Origin: Rhizobium phaseoli
Lineage (GTDB): Bacteria; Pseudomonadota; Alphaproteobacteria; Rhizobiales; Rhizobiaceae
Assembly (NCBI RefSeq): GCF_010668805.1
Contig: NZ_WUFT01000006.1
Location: 124,001-188,000, forward strand
Length of the DNA: 64,000 nucleotides
Direction of reading: 5' to 3'
The number at the start of each line of letters is the position of its first letter. Within the stretch, counting starts at the first letter, position 1. Both the position numbers and the translations under genes were made by a program. Below, one piece after another: positions 26,804-36,585 of the stretch. The notes beneath the pieces are model-generated. The model was not told where the DNA came from and searched no databases. It worked only from the letters and a program-made list of their open reading frames with translations.

Positions 26804-29076
26804 CAACACCTCTCGACGCATTGGTCGCTGCGCTGCACGACGCGGTGAGCTATAACCCAGGCGCGGAAGCGGCGCCGGAGGCGATCGTTTGGTGCGATCC
26901 GAACGGGGAGTTCTCGACGCTCATCCCCACCTTGCGCGAGCGCCTGCCGGAACTCCTGACCTATGGCGATCACGACCCGGCCACGAGTACCGGACCTGCA
27001 GTCTGGCTGCGGGCTGTGACCGCAAGGGCTCTTCCGTCGGTTCCATTCCCTGACGATGCAACCCCAATTCTCTATCTCCCCGGCGTAGGGCGGGAGGTCT
27101 TGAAAGGCGCCGAGGATTGCCCGACGTTGTTGCAGCCCCTGGTCTGGTTCACCGTGGCAGGAAATCTGTTTGGGCATGTCAACGGTAAGGACTGGACACT
27201 GAAGGCTTTCCTAACCTCGGACCGAGGGCCACTAAGGCTCAACATTGCTGACGATGCCTCCACCCGGATGGCGCTTTCCCATGCCGCTCTGCGCTTCTGC
27301 ACGAAGCCGATTGAGGAACTGAAGGGAAAGCGGTGGGATGCCGATGCGCTGAACGCTTTGCTGGCTCCGGATCTCGCAGCCGATATGCTGGACTGGATGG
27401 ACGGGGCGTTCGACGCGACCGCAGACCCAGCCCGCTTCACTGCCTTCGCTAGCATCGCCGAGAAGCAGCTCAAATTCGATCCTCGAAAGCTCTCGACCCA
27501 GGATGCGGCCAAGCGCCTGGCGCAGCGCGAGGGGAAGTGGGCGGAGGTCTGGTCACGTTTCGCTGCCGTAACAGGTTACGGCCGTGTCGTCGGACTGCTC
27601 GGGGCGGAGGAGCCTGCGACGCTTTTCGAGAACCATGAGGCTTATCCTAAACAGAACCTGAAGGGTGAAAACGAACTTAGGGACAGCCTGTCGAAGCTGG
27701 AGAGCCTGTCGGCACCGGATGCCCGGTTGCGAATCCTGGAACTGGAGGGCCAGCATGCTTGGCGCAGGGAGACGGTCTGGGCGAAGCGCGGGGAAGCGCC
27801 CTTGGCTCAGGCTCTGTCCTTCCTGGCCGAGGTGGCGAAGGCGAAGGCGCTCCCGGCACATGACGGGGACGCCTTGGCGGAATCCTATGTCGATAGTGGC
27901 GCGGGCGTGGATTCAGCCGCCATGCAGGCGTTGGCCGCGGCACCCCGTGACGTCGATCGCAACGTCGTGTCCGTGGCCCTGCGAGCGATCTATCTGCCTT
28001 GGCTCGAGGAAGGCGCCAACGCGCTTCAGGAACTGATCCGGAAGGGCGGCGTGAAGCTGGCAAAGCCAGAAGCAACGAAGTCAACGACGACGACGATCCT
28101 GTTCGTCGATGGCTTGCGCATGGATCTGGCGCAGGAGTTGGCTCGCCTGCTCGGTTCCGAAGGATTGAACGTCGCATTGTCCTGGCAGTGGTCGGGTTTC
28201 CCGACGGTGACCGCGACCTGCAAGGCTCTCGTTTCACCAGTTGCTTCCCTGCTCTATGGACCCTCGACAACATCCGACGTGCTGCCCGTCAACTCGGACG
28301 GCAAGCTGGCCACCAAGCCAGTGCTATATAAGCTCCTGGAGGAACAAGGTTGGGAGACGGGGAATTCCCTCCTCGCCGATTCAAGGCTTTGGACAGAAGC
28401 CGGACGGTTCGATGAAGACGGCCATGCGCTCGGTGCGAGGCTGGCTGGTCAGCTTGCGGCAGGGATTCGCGATGTGTCTGATTGCGTGCTGCAGTTGGTG
28501 CGATCCGAAAGGAGTGTCCGGATCGTCACGGACCACGGATGGCTTTTGATGCCGGGCGGACTTCCGAAAGCCGCCCTTGAGACCGGTCTCGCTGAGCCGC
28601 AGGGCAAGCGAACCCGGTGTGCGATGGTGAAGGCGAACGCCCAAACCAGCTATCTTCAGATTCCGTGGACATGGAACCACGAGGTGTTCGTGGCCACCGC
28701 GACAGGAGCGCACTCATTCTTTGCCGGACAGGAATATGCTCATGGCGGCGTGAGCCCACAGGAATGCATACTGCCCGTTCTGGACGTCACGGCGAGTGGG
28801 GTTCAGAAAAGAGATGTTGCCGACGTGAAGGCGCGCTGGGAGGGGTTGAGGCTTCGGGTCGAGGTGCCTGGTGCAACTGATCTCCACGTTGATCTTCGCT
28901 TGGGATCGGAGACGAGCGGCCCGAGCCTGATCAAGGGTGGCCGCGTGCTGGACGACAAGGGCAAGACATCTTTCCTAGTCGGTGACGACAATGAGGGTCA
29001 GACGGCCTGCCTGGTGTTGGTGGATGATGATGGTCGCATCCTGGCGCATCGTGTCTTGAAGGTCGGGGGAGAATGA
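26800..29076 (+). CDS. pglZ: BREX alkaline-phosphatase-fold protein PglZ
   Basis: This 758-residue protein starts at GTG overlapping the pglX stop. The C-terminal PglZ domain has the metal-site segment TTTILFVDGLRMDLAQELAR, the nucleophile-region threonines in FPTVTATCKALV, and RIVTDHGWLLMPGG, all typical of the alkaline-phosphatase superfamily. QEYAHGGVSPQECILPVLD closes the domain as in other PglZ proteins. The N-terminal half (VWCDPNGEFSTLIPTLRERL) matches the BREX type. It is somewhat shorter than type 1 PglZ proteins of about 850 residues. It overlaps brxL by 4 nt. Confidence 0.93.
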   Translation: MTTPLDALVAALHDAVSYNPGAEAAPEAIVWCDPNGEFSTLIPTLRERLPELLTYGDHDPATSTGPAVWLRAVTARALPSVPFPDDATPILYLPGVGREVLKGAEDCPTLLQPLVWFTVAGNLFGHVNGKDWTLKAFLTSDRGPLRLNIADDASTRMALSHAALRFCTKPIEELKGKRWDADALNALLAPDLAADMLDWMDGAFDATADPARFTAFASIAEKQLKFDPRKLSTQDAAKRLAQREGKWAEVWSRFAAVTGYGRVVGLLGAEEPATLFENHEAYPKQNLKGENELRDSLSKLESLSAPDARLRILELEGQHAWRRETVWAKRGEAPLAQALSFLAEVAKAKALPAHDGDALAESYVDSGAGVDSAAMQALAAAPRDVDRNVVSVALRAIYLPWLEEGANALQELIRKGGVKLAKPEATKSTTTTILFVDGLRMDLAQELARLLGSEGLNVALSWQWSGFPTVTATCKALVSPVASLLYGPSTTSDVLPVNSDGKLATKPVLYKLLEEQGWETGNSLLADSRLWTEAGRFDEDGHALGARLAGQLAAGIRDVSDCVLQLVRSERSVRIVTDHGWLLMPGGLPKAALETGLAEPQGKRTRCAMVKANAQTSYLQIPWTWNHEVFVATATGAHSFFAGQEYAHGGVSPQECILPVLDVTASGVQKRDVADVKARWEGLRLRVEVPGATDLHVDLRLGSETSGPSLIKGGRVLDDKGKTSFLVGDDNEGQTACLVLVDDDGRILAHRVLKVGGE

Positions 29077-31124
29077 TGCTGGAGCTAGACGCACTCGACC
29101 GAAAGGCCGCTGAAGCCTTCCCGGGCCACATCGTGCGAAAGGACCTGGTGCGGCGTTTTCGCGGCCAGTTCCCGGTCCCGACCTACGTCGTGGAATTCAT
29201 GCTGGGACGTTACGCGGCCAGCACCGACCCGCAGGAGATCGAGGAAGGGCTGGAGATGGTGCAATCGCAGCTCTCCGACCGCACCGTCCGTGCGGGCGAG
29301 GAGGAGCTGTTCAAGGCCCGGGCACGAGAGCGTGGTTCTGTCCGCATCATCGACATCGTTACCGCCCGCCTCGACGCAAAGACGGACAGCTATCTCGCCA
29401 CTTTGCCCAGCCTGCGGCTGACCGATGTTCGTATCGACGACAAGCTGGTGCAGGCCCACGAGCGCATGTTGACGGGTGGGTTCTACGCCGAGGTCGAACT
29501 GGGCTATGATGCGAGCATCGCGCAGGAGAAGGGCGGCCGCCCTTTCCAGGTCATGAGCCTGCGTGAAATCCAGCTCTCCAGCCGTGACATCCTTGAAAAG
29601 ATCGCACAAGGGCGCGCGCAGCTCTCCACGAAGGAGTGGAGAGATTTCCTTCTCCGGAGCGTTGGCCTCGAGCCGGACACGCTCTCGCCGAGGGCGCAAG
29701 ACGGTATGCTGTTGCGCATGGTGCCCTTCGTGGAGAGCAACTACAACATGGTCGAGCTGGGGCCTCGAGGTACGGGAAAGAGTCACCTATTCCAGCAGGT
29801 TTCGCCCTACGCGCACCTTGTTTCGGGTGGCAAGGCAACTGTCGCGCGGATGTTTGTGAACATGTCAAACGGGCAACGCGGCTTGGTGTGCCAATACGAC
29901 GTTGTCTGTTTCGATGAGGTGTCCGGCATCTCCTTCGACCAGAAGGACGGCGTAAATATCATGAAGGGCTACATGGAGTCCGGCGAGTTCTCGCGTGGCC
30001 GCGAAAGCATTCGCGCAGAGGGCAGCATCGTCATGGTGGGCAATTTCGACATCGATGTGCAGCATCAACAGCGCGTCGGGCACCTATTCGGGCCGATGCC
30101 GCCCGAGATGCGCAATGATACCGCGTTCATGGATCGCATCCACTGCTACCTACCAGGATGGGACATTCCGAAGATTAACAAGGACTTGTTCACCAGCAGG
30201 TTCGGCATGGTCAGCGACGTGTTGGCGGAATGCTTCTCAAGGCTCCGAGCGCAGACACGCGTAAACGTTCTTCCCGGACGCGTGCATTTCGGTGGGGCAC
30301 TTTCCGGACGAGACCAGAATGCTGTTAACAAGACGGTGTCCGGTCTGCTGAAGCTGCTCTATCCAGATCCATCAATGAAGGTTTCGGATGAGGACCTTGA
30401 ATGGGCAGTTCGCTTGGCGCTGGAGGTGCGACGCAGGGTAAAGGAGCAGCAGAAGCGGATCGGTTCTGCGGAGTTCCGCAACACGCAGTTCAGCTACATG
30501 ATCGGTATGGATGGCGTAGAGAAGTTCGTCGCTACGCCCGAACTTCGAAGCGAGGACAGCATTGGGTCCGATCCTCTCCCTGCGGGGCAGGTCTGGGCGA
30601 TCAGTCCAGGTGGTCAGGATGAAGGTATTGGATTATTCCGCATCGAGGTGACCGAAAGCTCAGGCGGCGGGGTGCGTATCCTCAATCAATCACCGCCTGC
30701 TCCCTTCCGAGAGAGCGTGAAAATCGCTGAGCAGAACCTTTATTCACGGGCGATGGAGTTGGTCGGCGATAGAAATCCCCGCGCACACGAATTTGCAGTC
30801 CAGATTCGCTCCTTCGATGCGGCCAAGAACGGTTCCCAAACGGGCGTTGGAGTACTGATTTCATTGTGTTCGGCACTGCTCGGAAAACCGCTGAAAGGGG
30901 GACTGATCATTGTTGGGGGAATCAATCTAGGGGGCTCTGTTGATCCAATTCACAATCCGATCGATGTCGTGGAACTTGCGCTCGAAAAGGGTGCGACAAC
31001 GGTCATGATGCCTGTATCTTGTCGACGGCCGCTCATTGACCTGTCAGATGAGGTTGCGACGAAAATCCAGGTTCTCTTCTACGCGGATGCGCCGGACGCG
31101 CTGAGGAAGGCACTGCACGATTGA
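29073..31124 (+). CDS. brxL: BREX Lon-like AAA+ protein BrxL
   Basis: This 683-residue protein uses an ATGATG start overlapping the pglZ stop. It has an N-terminal domain, then an AAA+ ATPase with Walker A ELGPRGTGKSHLF and Walker B VVCFDEVSGISFD, and a C-terminal Lon-protease-like fold. In the Lon fold the serine-loop region reads AKNGSQTGVGVLI and the lysine region ALEKGATTVMMP. The canonical Ser-Lys dyad therefore appears absent, and a non-proteolytic, DNA-handling role is likely. BrxL is the sixth and last gene, so the set brxABC-pglX-pglZ-brxL corresponds to type 1 BREX. Confidence 0.93.
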   Translation: MMLELDALDRKAAEAFPGHIVRKDLVRRFRGQFPVPTYVVEFMLGRYAASTDPQEIEEGLEMVQSQLSDRTVRAGEEELFKARARERGSVRIIDIVTARLDAKTDSYLATLPSLRLTDVRIDDKLVQAHERMLTGGFYAEVELGYDASIAQEKGGRPFQVMSLREIQLSSRDILEKIAQGRAQLSTKEWRDFLLRSVGLEPDTLSPRAQDGMLLRMVPFVESNYNMVELGPRGTGKSHLFQQVSPYAHLVSGGKATVARMFVNMSNGQRGLVCQYDVVCFDEVSGISFDQKDGVNIMKGYMESGEFSRGRESIRAEGSIVMVGNFDIDVQHQQRVGHLFGPMPPEMRNDTAFMDRIHCYLPGWDIPKINKDLFTSRFGMVSDVLAECFSRLRAQTRVNVLPGRVHFGGALSGRDQNAVNKTVSGLLKLLYPDPSMKVSDEDLEWAVRLALEVRRRVKEQQKRIGSAEFRNTQFSYMIGMDGVEKFVATPELRSEDSIGSDPLPAGQVWAISPGGQDEGIGLFRIEVTESSGGGVRILNQSPPAPFRESVKIAEQNLYSRAMELVGDRNPRAHEFAVQIRSFDAAKNGSQTGVGVLISLCSALLGKPLKGGLIIVGGINLGGSVDPIHNPIDVVELALEKGATTVMMPVSCRRPLIDLSDEVATKIQVLFYADAPDALRKALHD

Positions 31125-31349
31125 CGCTCGGGGCAGCCGCACCTGCCGGACTGCGGGAGCCCAGATTTGGAGAGTGGCGTGCGAGATCACGATCATTCGG
31201 GGGCTGTTTCAATAGGTCGCTGAACCCATCTCCATCGCTCACCTCCCAAAAAGGCGCTGCGGTTGTCACCACAATTCTCAGCGAAACCGGGCTCAAGTGG
31301 GAGCAAAGTTGGGGGCGATTCTTAACCGTTAACCGCCCGATCTAAGCGA

Positions 31350-33158
31350 CTACATGTCCCAGAAGATCCAATGGCTGTCGTTTTTAACGGAAGCGCTAAT
31401 CTTGGCTCCGGCGCGGCTGGCAAGAAACTCCCCGATTTGCTTTTCATTCATGAGGCAGCGGAGCGCGCGGTCCTGTACGGCGAGGGCATAGTCCGTAGCC
31501 GCAGCGGCTGTGGCGCTTCCCCCTGTTGCCCCGGCGCTCCCGATGTCGATCACAATCGCGATAAGTCCCTTAAGAATGTGAAGCGCCTTGTCGTCATTGA
31601 GGGCCCTGTTGATACATTCCGACACGAACTCCTTGGCTATACCTTCCACATTAAGGGGACCAACTACCGTGAGTTTCACGCAGTGCCGCAGCTTCTTCAT
31701 CCGCTGCGTCACGCGCTGATAGTCCCACCTGATTATAACTTCGGTTGAGTGAGGTTGGATCGAGTCGTCCCATGAGAATAGGCATCTCTCCTGGATTGTC
31801 CCGACCTGAACGGTCTCGTCGGGCGCAGGTCCCTTTGGCCCCTCGGGGTTTAGATCCACGACCTCCTGGACATCCTCCCATGCCGCAACGACAGATCTTC
31901 CTAGGTCCGGTTGAGAAAGACCGTCGAAAAATTTCCTGACGTCGGCGATCTCATCGGAGGTCAGCGAATCTGTAAGCATGAATGGTGTGTTGGTCGCAAA
32001 TCCGCTCGAGATTCCTGCGCAACCGATCATTTCACTCCAGTCGACCCCACCAGCGTCCTGCCCCTTCATCGGCCTGATGGTCGATAAGAGGTCCTTCTTC
32101 GACTGAGAGCCGGCCGTCCAACACGCGTTGATTATCTTGGGGCGATCATCCCTTTTAACTCGCTGCAGGGCATATGTCGTCGCGCCGTCAACTCCTACCC
32201 CATCAGGTCGGATCACTACGATCTCGCGGTCAACAGGGGCCCTCCACTTGTTCATGGAGACTTGCGCAGCACAGGCATGAACGAAGACAGTGATCTTGTC
32301 GTGGACATCCCATGACAACTCCGACATACGACCAGGATCAGAGGCGAAGGCAGAAGCCGATGCGCACGTTAGACCTCTAATGGCGGCGGCGTCCGCCTCG
32401 GCCGTGGTGCGCTTGACCGGTATGGACGCCACCAACTTGCTACGTTTTCGTAACTCGGAAATTGGGAGTGCAACCAAGTTCGGCGCATATACATTGTTGA
32501 TCTGGCCGATGCCGACAAGGGAAGCATCCGATTTAAGGAGCAGGAATTCCCCTCCAATTTGGCCAGGTTCCCCGCAGACGTAAGCAAAGTGCCCGGGATC
32601 TTCAGTTTTATGGTCTGTAACCTTGCAATCGGAGCGATAGGTAATGTCCACCACGGAATCTTTGTCCGTGGTGCGCGCGCGCCATCCGATGGCGACCAGT
32701 TCGTCGCCTATTTTAGGCCGGGCTATAGAGAGTCTTGCCGTACCAAAGTAACGGGAAGGGTCGTCCTTGACGTTGTAAACGGTCCATTTCTGCATCCACT
32801 CGGTAGGGCGTTCTGCGGGCCTTTGTCCCATGGAGTATTTTGACCCCCTGTGCGACACGTGCTCGATACCGGACATTTGAAGGACATATTCGTCAGGAAA
32901 GCCATTGAGGTGACGACATTGGCCTTGAAGCGCGACCGACTGGGACAAAAGCAAGGCGGGGCAGTGAACGCGCTGATTGATCTCTAGCACAAAGCCCATC
33001 GATCTCACGACCTGCCGAACAGGGTCGGTCTTGGGAAGAGTTGCGACGAGTTTCGGCTCGGACATGGCGGGCGAACTGCCGACCGCGAAAACAGACAGGT
33101 AAATGGCGGCAGCGGCAATTCCGAGCCTACGACTCAGCGGTGGGCTCGTCGTCCGCAT
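31350..33158 (-). CDS. Secreted protein with a degenerate trypsin-like domain
   Basis: This protein of about 602 residues starts at an ATG preceded by GGAGGG; a longer in-frame start at 33245 lacks a ribosome site. A signal peptide ends near SSPAMS-EP. Residues about 25-225 have trypsin-like landmarks with catalytic positions lost. The histidine motif region reads LLSQSVALQGQCRHL instead of TAAHC, and the serine loop reads GEPGQIGGEFLL instead of GDSGG, with the fold-closing SLVGIGQI present. The C-terminal 370 residues are Cys-containing and unrecognised, ending with a hydrophobic Ala/Gly-rich helix near GSAGATGGSATAAAA. It is encoded opposite BREX, and no defence role is proven. Confidence 0.66.
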   Translation of the reverse strand: MRTTSPPLSRRLGIAAAAIYLSVFAVGSSPAMSEPKLVATLPKTDPVRQVVRSMGFVLEINQRVHCPALLLSQSVALQGQCRHLNGFPDEYVLQMSGIEHVSHRGSKYSMGQRPAERPTEWMQKWTVYNVKDDPSRYFGTARLSIARPKIGDELVAIGWRARTTDKDSVVDITYRSDCKVTDHKTEDPGHFAYVCGEPGQIGGEFLLLKSDASLVGIGQINNVYAPNLVALPISELRKRSKLVASIPVKRTTAEADAAAIRGLTCASASAFASDPGRMSELSWDVHDKITVFVHACAAQVSMNKWRAPVDREIVVIRPDGVGVDGATTYALQRVKRDDRPKIINACWTAGSQSKKDLLSTIRPMKGQDAGGVDWSEMIGCAGISSGFATNTPFMLTDSLTSDEIADVRKFFDGLSQPDLGRSVVAAWEDVQEVVDLNPEGPKGPAPDETVQVGTIQERCLFSWDDSIQPHSTEVIIRWDYQRVTQRMKKLRHCVKLTVVGPLNVEGIAKEFVSECINRALNDDKALHILKGLIAIVIDIGSAGATGGSATAAAATDYALAVQDRALRCLMNEKQIGEFLASRAGAKISASVKNDSHWIFWDM

Positions 33159-33493
33159 GGGCCGTCCCTCCATTCGAAATGGAACATAACACACGGTGGA
33201 CGTCCCGCGAAGTCCCCTGAGTCCCGTAAGGTGATGTAGTCGCAAGGGAGGCTATTCTGAATCCAGACCGGCGACAGGAGCGAAGCCGCGACGTGAACAG
33301 CGAATGGCTACGGCCCCGGATTGCATCGTCGCGTGCATGCCTTGCAATGGTCAATGGGAAATCGAACCCCGCGCGGAAGCGTGCAGGACGCTTCGGCGCC
33401 AACCATTTGCCCCGACCGTTGCGTAGCTGCGGGAGGTCGGCCGGCGTTATCGGCCCCCGGACCTTCATCGGTCCTGGCTCGAATACGCGTACA

Positions 33494-34666
33494 TCAAGCT
33501 TGATCAGAAAGGAAGCGACGGGAGCGTATGGGATCAATCCGGTCCGCCTGTTCCAGAGCCCAAGAAGCCCAACTCGCGATATCTGTTTCCAGAATAGGCT
33601 CGTGAGAGGTTTCGTTTAGTGCCTTTACCGAGGCGACATACGCGCGGATTTCCTGTGCTTCGCGAAGCGCCTTTGCCTCTGATAGCAACCGGTCAACGCG
33701 ACTCTGTTCTTCTTTCACGCGGCGTGCGCGTTCGGCTTGCTCTGCTTTCTCCCGCTCTATCCTGCTTCGCTCAATAAGGTCCGCCTTGCGGCGCACGAGC
33801 CATTCATAGTGGGCAAGTTCCTTACCCCGGCATGCACTCTCTCCGGCGACCAGGACATTGACCGCAATCTTGGTCAAGTGGGACTCGATTTTGTCGTTTG
33901 GCTTGTCCTGCCAGGTACTTTGAAATTCTTCGGTTAGGGAACCCCTGTTGATCATTACGGCGAGCATGCCCGACGCAGACTTTGCGATGTCTGAGGTCGC
34001 ATGCCAACTGGTGCGTTCGACCTTCGGATCGTCAATTGAAATCACGACATCGGTCAATCCAACCCTTGCATAGAACTCATGAGGATTTTTACCCGATGAT
34101 GTGACGCGAGCATCATTTTGCTCGAGGCAAAGGAACAGCGAATTTAGCGCGCGAAGGCGGCGTTGCTCGAAGGGAGAATCGAAGTAGGGAGCGTCGTAAA
34201 GCGACTTGTACGTTGCCGCCCAGTATTTCGCCCGCCGCGGAGCATCTGCCTCAAGGAGCTTTCTAACGACAGGGTGCGCTCTCGAGAGGTCTCGCGGCAC
34301 AGAGATCCTCTTCACCCGCTTGGTAACCTTATCCCGGACGGCCGACAGCGCCTCATCGAAGGGGCGCGGTGGTATCAATTCCAATTCCATGAGATTTTTG
34401 GGAGCCGAACCATAATAGTCCCACCTGCTAGCGCCAAACGAGACCTCGCGGGGCATTCCGAGTGCTCTTTCCGGAAGCGGCTGACGACGCACCTTTTTCC
34501 CCGCTTCTAGCTTTGCCCAGTGGCCGCGTGGCGGGAGCGGGATTTGGTGTTGCTTGCAGGTCTTAGCGAAGGCCACGTCAGAGATATTATGTTCGGCCGC
34601 CACGGTTTTGACCGGCGTTGTCCAGACGATTTCGTAGAGTGCTTCTCGGAGGAAATTCGTTTGCAT
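33494..34666 (-). CDS. Helix-turn-helix N-terminal protein of unknown function
   Basis: This 390-residue protein opens with a helix-turn-helix-like unit, LREALYEIVWTTPVKTVAAE, followed by NISDVAFAKTCKQHQIPLPP and RGHWAKLEAGK. This N-terminus is found on many island-encoded proteins. A middle alpha/beta region (about 100-280) contains FYARVGLTDVVISIDDPK. Residues about 290-345 form a strongly charged coiled-coil segment rich in Glu, Arg and Ala (RRKADLIERSRIEREKAEQA). No nuclease or NTPase motif is seen. It is divergent from the SIR2-SMC operon across 212 bp, so it could regulate it; this is inference from position. Confidence 0.68.
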   Translation of the reverse strand: MQTNFLREALYEIVWTTPVKTVAAEHNISDVAFAKTCKQHQIPLPPRGHWAKLEAGKKVRRQPLPERALGMPREVSFGASRWDYYGSAPKNLMELELIPPRPFDEALSAVRDKVTKRVKRISVPRDLSRAHPVVRKLLEADAPRRAKYWAATYKSLYDAPYFDSPFEQRRLRALNSLFLCLEQNDARVTSSGKNPHEFYARVGLTDVVISIDDPKVERTSWHATSDIAKSASGMLAVMINRGSLTEEFQSTWQDKPNDKIESHLTKIAVNVLVAGESACRGKELAHYEWLVRRKADLIERSRIEREKAEQAERARRVKEEQSRVDRLLSEAKALREAQEIRAYVASVKALNETSHEPILETDIASWASWALEQADRIDPIRSRRFLSDQA

Positions 34667-34878
34667 CGTGACGGCATGAAACGGGGACAGAGTTGAAGAT
34701 AATCATGGCACACGTCGTTCTGCAAGCGATGGGGTCGCGCCGCTCCTCCACAAGGAGATCGATCGTAACATAGTTCAGCAAAGCAGTGGCGCAAATAGTC
34801 TCAGACGACCATGGACCAGACTGATTTTGCCGAGTAAAAGAATTCGTCTACTGCACCTTCCGATTGTTTTGAGGCTGA

Positions 34879-36585
34879 ATGGCACTCCCTCCTGCGGCGA
34901 CAATAACGATTTCCCAGACCCTCGCTATGCTCGACGGACCGAAGAGGGAATTGGCCGAGGGCGTCGCCAACGATCGCTACGTCTTCTGGTTGGGATCTGG
35001 CATCTCGCGAGAACGAATGCCGGATCTCAAGAGCCTGGCGAAGCGAATCCTTATTTCGCTTCAGGGGCAGATCGAGCAGAGCAATCCGCACTGTCGGTTT
35101 CGCGCAGCGCTCGACTCGGTAATCGGTCACGCAGGCCCGAGCGCCGACGAATGCAACTCGATCGACTACTCGACCAGTCCGGAAAGCTGGGCCGTCTTCG
35201 AAGCGCTTGCTGGCCGCCTGGTCAACAACTACGCGCGCATGCTCGGTGTCACCGTCGATGGCGAGGAGGCAGACTACCTTCTCTGGGACGTCCTGAATGC
35301 TGCCGCCGTCTACTCCGATCCGGCAATCTTGCCCGACGCGGAGCACCTTTGCCTGGCTGCCCTAGCGATGGAGGGAGCCGCCTCAGAGATGCCTTCGGCG
35401 AATTGGGATTCGCTTGTCGAAAAAGCTATCGAAATCCTAGCGGGCGGAAGGCCAATTCAGCGCGTAGCGATCGCCCCCGGCGATACAAGGGCGGGACGCA
35501 GGCGCACCAATCTTTACAAGTTTCACGGATGCGCCAGATCCGCATTGGAGGATCCGGCACAGTTTCGACCGCTGCTTGTCGCGAGGCAGAACCAGATCAA
35601 TGGTTGGGTTGCAAGCAACCCTGTGATGGCAAGCGTTCTAATCAACTTGATCGTCACGAAGCCGACCCTGATGCTCGGTCTTTCCGCGCAGGACTCGAAC
35701 ATCCAGAGCCTCTTCGCGAGTGCTCAGGTTCAGATGCCCTGGCACTACCCAACACATCCGCCAGCGTATGCCTTTGCTGAAAACGCTGTTGGGGGCGATC
35801 AGGAAAGCCTTTTGCAGAATGTCTATCACCAGGAATTCAATGCCGGGACTCGTGCATCGATCAGGACCGATGCGCTCGTCCAAGCCTTCGCCAAGCCGCT
35901 ATTACTGGCACTACTCCTATTCGTCTTGACGGAAAAGCTGAGACACCTCGTGCGTGAAGGATTTCCGGCGATTCAGGAGGTCGATAGGGCGAAGCTGGCA
36001 GAAGGGCTTGGGAACGGCCGCAACCTTGTGGCTGCTAACGTAACTTCGAGTGCGGACGACGTAATGAGCCTGATCACTAAAATAGGTCGGACCATGACAA
36101 TGCTTAGAGAGGGAGCGCTTCCAAACGCCGCAAGCGGTTTGTATAGTCCGGTGTCCGCTGAGCCATTGGAGCTCATGACCGCGAATCCCAACCTCGCGGC
36201 GGGAGGGATTGCTGAGTTCGCCGTCGCGTTGAGCCTCGTGGGTCTCGGCTTAGACAGAGGACTCTGGGCCGTCGGACCGAATACCTCTGCGCCGGATCCT
36301 GGTGCCTTTGGCTTGGTGGGACGCAGTGGCGCCGCGAAGATTTTTTTCGCAGGCGATCATCGTGCAGCCATTCGCTTGACCACTAACGGACTGCTGGCGG
36401 ACAATGACGACGCCGTCGTCGTACACAGCCAGTCCAATCCTGTTCCGATGCATCGATCGCCTCGACGGCCGCCGGGCCGAACCGGTCTGGCCCTGGTTCG
36501 GGAGGTCAGCGTCGAGGAACTGCTTGCGGAGGGCACCGAGGTAGAGGACCTCCTGGAACGTTTTCGAAACAAGGTGGCCCTATGA
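34879..36585 (+). CDS. SIR2-domain effector of a Lamassu/ABC-3C-type defence operon
   Basis: This 568-residue protein has an N-terminal SIR2-like NAD+-binding domain. The nucleotide loop is VFWLGSGISRERMPDL (G39-SGIS), the catalytic-type motif is SANWDSLVEKA (N175-W-D), and the catalytic-type histidine is in LYKFHGCA (H216). Residues about 240-270 (IVTKPTLMLGLSAQDSN-IQSL) complete the fold. The C-terminal 300 residues are unrecognised. SIR2 domains in phage defence usually hydrolyse NAD+ on infection. It is coupled by an ATGA overlap to a 211-aa gene and then an SMC-like ATPase. This fits the effector (LmuA-like) position of a Lamassu-Sir2 system. Confidence 0.85.
   Translation: MALPPAATITISQTLAMLDGPKRELAEGVANDRYVFWLGSGISRERMPDLKSLAKRILISLQGQIEQSNPHCRFRAALDSVIGHAGPSADECNSIDYSTSPESWAVFEALAGRLVNNYARMLGVTVDGEEADYLLWDVLNAAAVYSDPAILPDAEHLCLAALAMEGAASEMPSANWDSLVEKAIEILAGGRPIQRVAIAPGDTRAGRRRTNLYKFHGCARSALEDPAQFRPLLVARQNQINGWVASNPVMASVLINLIVTKPTLMLGLSAQDSNIQSLFASAQVQMPWHYPTHPPAYAFAENAVGGDQESLLQNVYHQEFNAGTRASIRTDALVQAFAKPLLLALLLFVLTEKLRHLVREGFPAIQEVDRAKLAEGLGNGRNLVAANVTSSADDVMSLITKIGRTMTMLREGALPNAASGLYSPVSAEPLELMTANPNLAAGGIAEFAVALSLVGLGLDRGLWAVGPNTSAPDPGAFGLVGRSGAAKIFFAGDHRAAIRLTTNGLLADNDDAVVVHSQSNPVPMHRSPRRPPGRTGLALVREVSVEELLAEGTEVEDLLERFRNKVAL

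Noticed and set aside
34827..35780. A 317-codon plus-strand frame overlapping the SIR2 gene
   Set aside because: It is rich in Arg and Ser with no motif, and lies fully over the SIR2 gene whose motifs are clear in the other frame.
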